NCBI GenBank assembly: GCA_964556665.1
Contig: CAZKXU010000018.1
Coordinates: forward strand, 1-43,485
Source: CAZKXU01 sp964556665
GTDB lineage: Bacteria; Bdellovibrionota_C; UBA2361; CAZKXU01
Length of the DNA stretch: 43,485 nt
Reading direction: 5' to 3'
Under the pieces are notes generated by a model that was not told where the DNA came from, searched no databases, and was given only the letters and a program-made list of their open reading frames with translations. This document shows positions 26,446 through 33,610 of this stretch, in pieces. Numbering within the stretch: the first letter of the stretch is position 1; the number at the start of each line of letters is the position of its first letter. The position numbers and the translations under genes were made by a program.

Positions 26446-27006
26446 ATGAGGTCGCAGGAAGCTCTAAAAATCCTTGAGCGTATTAGTCATTTACATCTCG
26501 CATACCTGAGGGATTTTTCCTATAGAGTTGGTCTAAATCTTCGTCAGCTGGAAAGCTTGGTATACTTACAAGCCAGCAATCGCTACAGCGATACCCCACT
26601 TGCTCTTAGAGAGTATCTGGGCCTGACCAAAGGCACAATTTCTCAAACCATTCTCTCACTTGAAGAGAAAGGATTGCTAAAAAAGAGTGGCGATTCGAAT
26701 GATGGGCGTATCGTTCATTTAAAGCTTACTCGGAAAGCTAAAAAGTTATTAATGCAGAGTACTCACGACTCTCCACTTGAGAAAGCATTTTCTAAAGAGA
26801 GTGGAACATCATCACTGACAAAATCGCTTTCAGCTATATTGATCGATGTTCAGCGTGCCAACAATTTGAAAACTTTTGGTGCTTGTTATACTTGCAACTA
26901 CTTTCGTCGCAACGAATTGACAAGCTCGCACCAGTGTGGACTCACTAAAGAACCGTTATCTGATAAAGAGAGCTTAATGATCTGTAGAGAGCATATCCCC
27001 AATTAA
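26446..27006 (+). CDS. MarR-type regulator with C-terminal four-cysteine motif
   Basis: I prefer ATG 26446 (186 aa), since the upstream in-frame ATG at 26383 adds a non-conserved stretch that would begin almost on the palindrome. Residues 30-100 form the MarR winged helix: LREYLGLTKGTISQTILSLE as recognition region and DGRIVHLKLT as the wing. The tail carries Cys147, Cys150 (ACYTC), Cys164 (HQCGL) and Cys180 (CREH), a likely iron-sulfur or zinc site. With a CxxC thioredoxin next door it may sense redox or metal state. The DNA site is probably the palindrome at 26365. Confidence 0.78.
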   Translation: MRSQEALKILERISHLHLAYLRDFSYRVGLNLRQLESLVYLQASNRYSDTPLALREYLGLTKGTISQTILSLEEKGLLKKSGDSNDGRIVHLKLTRKAKKLLMQSTHDSPLEKAFSKESGTSSLTKSLSAILIDVQRANNLKTFGACYTCNYFRRNELTSSHQCGLTKEPLSDKESLMICREHIPN

Positions 27007-27034
27007 CCCCTCCTTAAGACAGGTAAATTACACC

Positions 27035-29179
27035 TCAGAAAGCAAATCGAACACCTGCAAAAAAAGCCCGACCCCTCAAAGGAGCAACATCTTTTAGAAA
27101 AGATGTATGCACCCTGGCTTCCTCATCCGTAAGATTAGTTGCTCGCGCATACAGTTCATAAGTATTCCTGCCATGCACTGGTAATTGGTATGCAACCCCT
27201 GCATTTAAGAGCGTATAGCTATCAGTAGGCAACTCGAAAGCAGCGGTGCGATCTTGCTCATCTACGAGGACGCCCTCGACATATGCGGAGGTTTTTTCAC
27301 TCTTATACTTAAGCCCCACTTTGCCTCGAAGCGGAGTGATGCGAGGCAACGGATCGTCATCGGATAAATTATCGCCCCGTACATAGTCAATTTGGCTATA
27401 TAGATTTAAACCATGAGTGCTATAAGACAACAGCTGATAATCCGCTTCTGCCTCAAATCCCCAAAATCTAGCGCGATCAATCTCATACAGATACACAGGC
27501 AGCCCCTCTTCTTCCTCGCCTGATGGAACTAAGTTAATATAGTCAGAATATTGCTGCAAAAATAAGCTAGCTCCTGCAGTAAGTCTTCCAGTGTTTTTTC
27601 TAATTACAATCTCGGCACCAACAGACTGCTCTTTGTTAAGATCTGGATCGCCAATTTCAAAAGACTGAGTAGCGATATGTGCTCCATCAGCAAATAGTTC
27701 CGTAGATGTTGGAGCACGTTCACTGTAAGAGAAGGTTAATCCAGCCGTATAGACCCCCTCACTATCTAAGTTTATAACTGGTCCGGTGGACGCACTGATC
27801 ATGTGAAATGTTTCTGGGGAAAGCTCATCTATATCCACGTTTGCATACTCATATCGTCCTCCAAGTTGCCAAACTAGATTGTCACGTATTTTGTAATCTT
27901 CAATCGCAAAAAGCGCAGGAGCGAAAGTTTTGCTTGGAGGAATAAAAGCCTCTTCACCTTGCGCCTTGAAATCGTCATAGCGCAGCTGCATCCCCCATCC
28001 CCCTTGAAATCCATCTTCATGTCCATGCGTCAATTCAACTCGACCTTCAAATGAATCCTTATCAAACTTTGTCGCTGTTACATCCCCTTCCAGCTCTTTA
28101 TGTTCATAGTTTGAATACACTGCTCCAAATCTAACAGCCCGAAAGAAATCATCGTTCATACGCACCTCACCTCGACTCTCTAAGCGAAATTGATTGAGAT
28201 CAATCCTTGGAAGAGCCTCATCGTCATCTTCATTATGTTCATTTTGGTGCTCCTCTTCTGCGTGATCAGAGTCCTCCTCGTGCTGATGATGTCCGCCTGG
28301 TATACCGTACTTTGAATCAAGTGATTTTAATCCAATTCCAAAATAACCCTGACTCCATACATGAGAGCCCCCGATTTTGAACCCCTTAGATAGACTGTCA
28401 CTGTTTTCTAACTTGCCGCGGCCTTCTTCCTCCCCTTCCTCGTGTTCAGGATCTTCCTCTGCATGCTCATTCTCTTCAAGCTCCTCAATCTCTCGCAACC
28501 TGCTTGATTCGGCAAATCCTGGGATTTCAATATCATCAGTCTCTCGATAGAAACCGGAAAAGTGCCAATTAAAACTACCTATCTCACCATTAAGAGCAGC
28601 CCCCCCAGTACTCTCTTCATCTGCGGAACTTCCCTTTCGCAAATCAACCTCCCCCATGAGAGGGCTACCAACTGGATCTTCAGCAATACTTTGGTCAATC
28701 ATATTTACAACACCGCCAATAGCACTGCTTCCATAAAGAAGAGTGCTTGGGCCACGCAAGACATCGATACGCTGCACAGAAAGAGGATCAGCTGAAACCG
28801 CATGATCATCACTCACATCAGAGACATCCCCGCTTTCAAGACCATTCTCCAATACCCGAACTCTCTGCTTGGCTTGCCCCCTAATAACCGGACGGCTTGC
28901 GCCGGGTCCAAAATATGTTCCACTAACACCTGGCTCGCTGGACAAAAGTTCTCCTACAGTAGGCTCAGAGCGTTCCTGTAATTCCTCATGCGTAATAATA
29001 CTAACTGGTTTTCCCAACCTACCTAATCCAATGGGACTGAGAGCCCCAGTGATATAAAGTTCTGTAGGCGCACTTTCCACTTTAGAACCGATCTGGGTCT
29101 CTGATGGAGAATCCGCATTTACTCTTTCGATACCCAAATAAAGCAGGATGACTAAACTAATAATAATTTTTGTTTTCAT
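27035..29179 (-). CDS. TonB-dependent outer-membrane receptor, ZnuD-like
   Basis: The 714-residue receptor imports a scarce ligand through the outer membrane using TonB energy. I start at ATG 29179, which gives a proper signal peptide (MKTKIIISLVILLYLGIERV, cleaved after VNA). The plug domain follows (GKPVSIITHEELQERSEPTV, then DVLRGPSTLLYGSSAIGGVV), then a beta barrel ending in aromatic GVRFAF. Two loops near 240-260 and 300-325 are packed with His, Glu and Asp (for example GGHHQHEEDSDHAEEEHQNE), as in the zinc receptor ZnuD. Zinc, or possibly another divalent metal, is the likely substrate. A Fur/Zur-type regulator gene is divergent. Confidence 0.85.
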   Translation of the reverse strand: MKTKIIISLVILLYLGIERVNADSPSETQIGSKVESAPTELYITGALSPIGLGRLGKPVSIITHEELQERSEPTVGELLSSEPGVSGTYFGPGASRPVIRGQAKQRVRVLENGLESGDVSDVSDDHAVSADPLSVQRIDVLRGPSTLLYGSSAIGGVVNMIDQSIAEDPVGSPLMGEVDLRKGSSADEESTGGAALNGEIGSFNWHFSGFYRETDDIEIPGFAESSRLREIEELEENEHAEEDPEHEEGEEEGRGKLENSDSLSKGFKIGGSHVWSQGYFGIGLKSLDSKYGIPGGHHQHEEDSDHAEEEHQNEHNEDDDEALPRIDLNQFRLESRGEVRMNDDFFRAVRFGAVYSNYEHKELEGDVTATKFDKDSFEGRVELTHGHEDGFQGGWGMQLRYDDFKAQGEEAFIPPSKTFAPALFAIEDYKIRDNLVWQLGGRYEYANVDIDELSPETFHMISASTGPVINLDSEGVYTAGLTFSYSERAPTSTELFADGAHIATQSFEIGDPDLNKEQSVGAEIVIRKNTGRLTAGASLFLQQYSDYINLVPSGEEEEGLPVYLYEIDRARFWGFEAEADYQLLSYSTHGLNLYSQIDYVRGDNLSDDDPLPRITPLRGKVGLKYKSEKTSAYVEGVLVDEQDRTAAFELPTDSYTLLNAGVAYQLPVHGRNTYELYARATNLTDEEARVHTSFLKDVAPLRGRAFFAGVRFAF

Positions 29180-29301
29180 ATCTTTAATACCGATGCGATA
29201 AAATTGAGTTGAGCAAAGTGGCCTTTCCTGCTCCAAGAAAGCTCAAAAGAGCTGTAATAGGGAGCATTTCTCCGATATTCTATGAAACTTATTTTTTTCA
29301 T

Positions 29302-29339
29302 AAAAGCAAATATGCTTTTTTCTTTGCAACTTAGTTGCA
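29302..29339. promoter_or_regulatory. Two palindromes between receptor and Fur-family gene, candidate Zur box
   Basis: TGCAACTTAGTTGCA (29325-29339) is a perfect 7-1-7 palindrome. Beside it, AAAAGCA and TGCTTTT (29302-29319) form a second perfect 7-bp pair around AATA. Both are upstream of the receptor gene and in the 375-bp divergent region with the Fur-type gene. Size and placement suit a Zur or Fur operator. The remainder of 29180-29554 is AT-rich with a possible TATAGT -10 near 29512 for the regulator. Confidence 0.55.
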
Positions 29340-29554
29340 TCTAACATCGCATAGTTTATGCTTCTCTGTCAATAAGAACGAGGCCTTAAGCATTGAAAAA
29401 AAATGAGCATTAACACTTTTAGCCATATTATTGGTCTTTTACGCATTTTACATGCAACTGAGATGCTATTAGAATTCGTACCATTATTGGCGACATTTAG
29501 AACAAATTCTGCTATAGTCATCAATATTACTCCTCAACGAACTGTATAGCGTAT

Positions 29555-29941
29555 ATGACAAGAGTGCCCAAACTCAAAAATACCAAGCAACTTTCCATTA
29601 TTTTAGGGGTGCTTAAGACCAGTAAACATCCGATATCTGTGGCTCATCTATTAGCTTTGGCCCAAAAAAAAGCCCCTTCACTTAACAAGACAACTGTATA
29701 CAGAACATTAGAAAAATTAGTAAACGATGGAACTGTAGAGGCTATAATGTTACACGAAGGTATCCTCCATTATGAACTTCGCACTCACAAGAGCCATCAT
29801 CATCATTTTGTTTGCTTAAAGTGCGATAATATATATTGTATTGATGGATGTCTTTCAGATTTGGTAGCACTTTTGCCAAAAGGATTTTCGCTTGAGAGTC
29901 ATGAGGTAACACTTCGTGGAATTTGTATAGGCTGTCGTTGA
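29555..29941 (+). CDS. Fur-family metal regulator, probably Zur
   Basis: The 128-residue repressor has an N-terminal winged helix (LNKTTVYRTLEKLVNDGTVE, residues 43-62) and a dimerisation domain with the metal-sensing HHHHFVCLKC (His81-84, Cys87, Cys90) and C-terminal CIGC (Cys124, Cys127), which form the structural zinc site. Extra cysteines Cys95 and Cys99 (YCIDGC) are less usual. With the histidine-rich ZnuD-like receptor divergent, Zur is more likely than Fur or PerR. ATG 29555 has no good Shine-Dalgarno. Confidence 0.8.
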   Translation: MTRVPKLKNTKQLSIILGVLKTSKHPISVAHLLALAQKKAPSLNKTTVYRTLEKLVNDGTVEAIMLHEGILHYELRTHKSHHHHFVCLKCDNIYCIDGCLSDLVALLPKGFSLESHEVTLRGICIGCR

Positions 29942-30082
29942 CTTGAATCTTCGAAATTTTCATAATGGAGCGGCTGATTGGTGTATATCCAGTAGCACAA
30001 TCTGGATTTTTCATTTCCGTTAGCTAGACTAGCCCTAGCCAGGCAGTCGAACACAGGAACCTAAAAACCCTTGCAACATCCA

Positions 30083-30331
30083 TTAGATATCAGGTATCCG
30101 TCCTCCCACCTCCCCAGCTCCTATCCGAATCTGCGCCCCGCTTCTAAGCTCGATCACAACCTCTTTACCTAAATTATCTATGCGCACTAATTTGTCTGTC
30201 CCTACCTTCGGCTTCTTCCACCCAGCAAAGGTACTCGGGACTAATCCAACCCGACGACAGTACTCACCTACATTCAATCCGCTACTCTGCTGTGCTGCGA
30301 CATGGCGCTCACGCTCTTCTGCTGTGTGCAT
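30083..30331 (-). CDS. Orphan IS66-type accessory protein TnpA
   Basis: The 82-residue protein has the N-terminal helix-turn-helix of IS66 OrfA/TnpA (SGLNVGEYCRRVGLVPSTFAGWKK) followed by a short beta-rich tail. The tnpB and tnpC transposase genes are absent. The last codons lie within an inverted repeat whose partner is upstream of the gene, so this is a shrunken element remnant. It probably has no present transposition role unless complemented. Confidence 0.65.
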   Translation of the reverse strand: MHTAEERERHVAAQQSSGLNVGEYCRRVGLVPSTFAGWKKPKVGTDKLVRIDNLGKEVVIELRSGAQIRIGAGEVGGRIPDI

Positions 30332-30436
30332 ATTCTGCTCCTTTAAATATTGATTTTCTTTATAACTGTTCTTCTATGGTGCTTATTTACACCTCAGAAT
30401 CACTCAAGGATAGGATGGGGGTGGGAGGACGGATAC
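30094..30436 (-). mobile_element. 343-bp IS66-like mini-element with terminal inverted repeats
   Basis: GTATCCGTCCTCCCAC (30094-30109) is repeated perfectly in inverse orientation at 30421-30436. Similarity extends inward as CTCCCC/CCCC with one slip. The pair brackets the orphan accessory ORF, whose 3' end runs into the left repeat. This looks like an internally deleted insertion sequence that kept only its ends and first ORF. I find no convincing 8-bp target duplication outside the repeats. Confidence 0.6.
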
Positions 30437-30483
30437 TCTATTAATCGGAGATCTGCCATGAAAGTTGCTTATAATAATTGGAT

Positions 30484-30616
30484 TGTCTAGCTCGACTTCG
30501 TCCGCAGGAAGCGGACTTCGTCGGAGCCACCTTCGCCTGTCGAGTAGACAAAATTCTCGATTTGCGAAGTGGGCTTGCCCCGCCGAAGCCCGTGAGCTTG
30601 CGAACGGGCGAAGGTG
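30484..30616. repeat. Intergenic double hairpin element
   Basis: Two GC-rich hairpins lie in the 411-bp gap between the TnpA-like gene and the CBASS phospholipase. The first has outer arms GTCTAGCTCGAC and GTCGAGTAGAC (one bulge) with an inner TCCGC-AGGAA-GCGGA stem. The second pairs CCCCGCCGAAGCCCGT with ACGGGCGAAGGTGGGG. CCACCTTCGCC in the first could also pair with GGCGAAGGTGG in the second, so alternative folds exist. Part resembles the GCGAAGGCGGG stretch near 16835. Nothing else is seen in 30332-30742. Confidence 0.6.
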
Positions 30617-30742
30617 GGGTGTAGTATCTGAGGAGGTCTAATTAGCTGATTTTAGCTGGCTTTTATTTTCGTTGCAGCTTTTTTGCATCCAACTTTTGAA
30701 CCATCCAGAAATGTCCTGAAATTTCTGGGTAATTTCTTTCGA

Positions 30743-31687
30743 TTAGCCTTGATTTACAACAGAAGAAATCGAATCAGTCAACAGACTCACAATCTCCTTC
30801 TCCTTGTTTCCAAATGAAATTCGCCCGCGTTCATAGAGTCTTTTAAGTTTTTCTACATCACACTCCATGAGACTTGTTTGTAGTGATGGTTCTGCAAAGA
30901 CTTCGCTTACCCGCACCATTTGAATATCTTTCACCAATAGATTACGAACAACATCTAGAGAAGACGAGTTCAGAGCAAGCATGTCTGAAATAAATTGCTT
31001 ACTTGTAAAAAATTGCCAGCATGAAACTTTTGCTCTGACAGGTAATTTCTCTGGAAATGTTCCAGTTCCTACGCTTAAGACTTTAATGTCTGGGAGCGCA
31101 TGACCCAATGCTGCATTGGCATCGATCACTCCAAACAATGCTGGGTTATTCGCACTGAAACCCCCGTCTACAAGTCGGTATGAGAAAGTATCTCCCTTAA
31201 TATTTACAGGACAGAAAATCGGATACGCAGCACAAGATGCTTGAATTGCCTCCCTTATAGTTAAACCAAAACCAGGTTGAAATGAGGGCTTGCGACCATG
31301 GGCGGTAGTAACATGAGACTTGAAAATCTTTGGTTTGAGTTCATCAAGTGACGCAACAACTACACCTGTTGGCTTTTGAAAAACATCAAACTTTTGGTCT
31401 CCAAACTGATCTTTCAGCAACGTAGCAAGACGCGCCGATCTTCGCCTTGCCAACCATCTCCCCATAATGTCAGGAATGTTTTCAAGATAAAGATCCCTTA
31501 GCTCCTCTACTGTTCGACCAAGAGAAATTGATGTTGATATGATTGCGCCAGTTGATGTTCCGTAGAACGCATCAAAGTGATTAACAAGTGGGCTACCTAA
31601 TGCCTTTTCAAGCTCAAATAAGACTCCAAGAGAGTAAATACCTCTTGAGCCACCACCATCTAGGCTAAGTATTTTGAAGGTGCTCAT
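30743..31687 (-). CDS. capV: CBASS patatin-like phospholipase effector (CapV-like)
   Basis: When activated by a cyclic oligonucleotide this effector degrades membrane phospholipids and kills the infected cell. The start at ATG 31687 overlaps the upstream stop as ATGA and has GGGGA upstream; an in-frame ATG at 31699 is the alternative. Of 314 residues, the patatin core shows the oxyanion loop DGGGSRG (about 10-16), the nucleophile GTSTG (Ser45) and the catalytic Asp in LVDGGFSANNP. No membrane helix is present. It is paired with the CD-NTase, forming a minimal type I CBASS without Cap2 or Cap3. Confidence 0.88.
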   Translation of the reverse strand: MSTFKILSLDGGGSRGIYSLGVLFELEKALGSPLVNHFDAFYGTSTGAIISTSISLGRTVEELRDLYLENIPDIMGRWLARRRSARLATLLKDQFGDQKFDVFQKPTGVVVASLDELKPKIFKSHVTTAHGRKPSFQPGFGLTIREAIQASCAAYPIFCPVNIKGDTFSYRLVDGGFSANNPALFGVIDANAALGHALPDIKVLSVGTGTFPEKLPVRAKVSCWQFFTSKQFISDMLALNSSSLDVVRNLLVKDIQMVRVSEVFAEPSLQTSLMECDVEKLKRLYERGRISFGNKEKEIVSLLTDSISSVVNQG

Positions 31688-32628
31688 ATTGTTCCCCATT
31701 CAAAATACAATTTCGACCAACCTACAATTAACTTCAATGCATCAGTTTGATTCCATTGTTCAGGAGAACTTCCAAACAACTGCGTGATGCCATTCTGACA
31801 CTTCCAGTTGCTAATTTCTGCATTTAAAAAATGTTCAATTATTTTGAAGTATCTTGTCTGAATATCAGGCACATAACATTCATCAGGTACATTATAAAGT
31901 AGGCACTCAACAAAATATGAAGGAGCTATTCCTTTCTCTAATTTACCTCTATCTGTCAGGTATCTTCTGGCATTCTTAAACATTCTAACTGTGGGCTTAT
32001 AAAGCCCCTTTGCTCTAAACTCCGAATTTTTCCATTCCCCATTGCTTTTATGTTGCTCAGGAAAATTCGTAATAACTCTCGAGGGATTTTCTAGTTGCGT
32101 AAGAAATCTTATTCCTTCGTAATCTAATTCGTGATCTGACGGTGATACCCATTTTGAAAAATGCTTGAATGGAAAGCATGGAATAACATCAGCGGGTAAT
32201 CTATTGCCATCGGCTGCGATTTTGATCGCTTTTTTACCTACAATCACGGAGCGTTCGCCAAATGCTGCTTTAAGCGTCTTTACGGTGAGGGCATGAAATT
32301 GATCGAAGTTTAGCGATGCTGGCTCCGTTTCTTTCTGAAACCATTCTTTTTGGTAATCGGGTAATTGTCTTACATCGGAAAAATAAGATCCTGTATATTT
32401 TACCACCACATCAACATCGGAATTGCCTCTTGTGTTAGTAGAGTTGGCATAAGACCCTTGAAGGAATATATCACAGAGATAACGGGGAAAAGTTGGTGCA
32501 TCTAAGGCGTTGTAAATTGCCTCCTTGGTCTGACTGGAGTTCGTTACACTGCCCTGGCTAGACCAGGCTTCAAGCTGATCAGCAGGTATTCCGCTGTAAG
32601 ATTGTGGTGCTGCATTAGACAAAGACAT
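31684..32628 (-). CDS. CBASS CD-NTase (cGAS/DncV-like nucleotidyltransferase)
   Basis: It senses phage infection and makes a cyclic di- or trinucleotide that activates the adjacent phospholipase. The 314-residue protein has the polymerase-beta fold active site GSYANSTNTRGNSDVDVVV, with Gly58-Ser59 and metal-binding Asp71 and Asp73, plus the third acid Asp147 in PADVIPCF. A helical C-terminal domain follows. The exact clade and product cannot be read by eye. GGAGGA abuts ATG 32628 with almost no spacer; TTG 32622 six bases later is better spaced and may be the true start. The 32629-33045 gap contains a small GAAGT/ACTTC hairpin near 32680 and no gene. Confidence 0.88.
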   Translation of the reverse strand: MSLSNAAPQSYSGIPADQLEAWSSQGSVTNSSQTKEAIYNALDAPTFPRYLCDIFLQGSYANSTNTRGNSDVDVVVKYTGSYFSDVRQLPDYQKEWFQKETEPASLNFDQFHALTVKTLKAAFGERSVIVGKKAIKIAADGNRLPADVIPCFPFKHFSKWVSPSDHELDYEGIRFLTQLENPSRVITNFPEQHKSNGEWKNSEFRAKGLYKPTVRMFKNARRYLTDRGKLEKGIAPSYFVECLLYNVPDECYVPDIQTRYFKIIEHFLNAEISNWKCQNGITQLFGSSPEQWNQTDALKLIVGWSKLYFEWGTI

Positions 32629-33045
32629 TCCTCCGAGGGATTATCCAGCGGAAGAACCACAACTGCATTCACCGCACTGAAGTTAAAAATACTTCAAAAT
32701 AGTTAAACATCGTTCCCAACTTTTTCAAGGGCTAGTGAGATATTTGTGTAACTGTTTAAAGCGGCTCACCTTAGTTCTTGATACTGATGACAGGTGAAGA
32801 ACGCAAATTGAGGCACGACAGCGCGGTTATTAACGTCAGCTAGTACCGAAACCTAATGTGATAGAAAAACAATCTCTACGGGATTAGAATATCTAACATG
32901 TTGATATTGCTTGCTATTCTTATGTGATTGGAAGATCGCGGAGGAGCCGCAGGTCATTCGTTTGAAGTGACTGGAAACTCAAGAAATACTCAATAAATCC
33001 CGATTATTGTTCTCAGATTTTATCGATCATGGGGAGAACATCGGC

Positions 33046-33552
33046 GTGGCATATTGGATTATAGTTTCATCACAGGACAAAACAGACCCAAAAATATCTG
33101 GACTCGACAAATGGCAGAAGCGCAAAGACGATTGCTTTTGGGGAGTACCTGAATCAAACAGAGTAGATACTTCGATAGTAACGGGCGACAAGGCATTTTT
33201 CTACGTGGGTTCACCTGAGATGCTTCTTGTTGGTCCAGTTCATGTGCTTTCAGGAATACATCAATTATCAGAAGCTGAAAAAGCAAAGCTCTGGGGTGAA
33301 AGTGTGGCATTTACTGCAAATCAGGGTTTCTTCTTTCGTACGGACGAAGAAGCCTGTGGCGTGTGCAAGGTGCCAACTCTCGTGAAAAACAACAACCTTG
33401 ATTTTGTAAAGGACAAAGACAATTGGCAGTTTTCATTCCATCACTCCCTAATCCGAATCGAGCAAGACGATTACGAGACGATATTGAAAGCGATGGAGTC
33501 TGAGCCTGTACATGCCCCGCAATTGTTTGAAGAATCAAGGGCATCTAAGTAG
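33046..33552 (+). CDS. EVE-domain protein
   Basis: The roughly 168-residue protein is an EVE (PUA-like) domain: AYWIIVSSQDK at the start, a CFWGVPESNR region, GDKAFFYVGSPEMLLVGPVHV in the middle, and FSFHHSLIRIEQDDYETIL at the end. EVE domains read modified bases in DNA or RNA and are often found with restriction systems. I choose GTG 33046 because GGGGAG lies ten bases before it and the domain begins there; the frame is open to TTG 33007. It is convergent with the HsdR gene (stop 33611), 58 bases apart, and stands between CBASS and the R-M operon. Confidence 0.7.
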   Translation: MAYWIIVSSQDKTDPKISGLDKWQKRKDDCFWGVPESNRVDTSIVTGDKAFFYVGSPEMLLVGPVHVLSGIHQLSEAEKAKLWGESVAFTANQGFFFRTDEEACGVCKVPTLVKNNNLDFVKDKDNWQFSFHHSLIRIEQDDYETILKAMESEPVHAPQLFEESRASK

Positions 33553-33610
33553 AAGTGATAAACCTCCTGACCAGGTTTGATCGACCAAATGATCTAACTA
33601 TGCAGGAGTT

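Noticed and set aside
30030..30080. Possible tRNA 3' end or attachment site near TGTGTTCGACTGCC on the minus strand
   Set aside because: The T-arm does not pair properly, there is no acceptor or anticodon arm, and no integrase is nearby.
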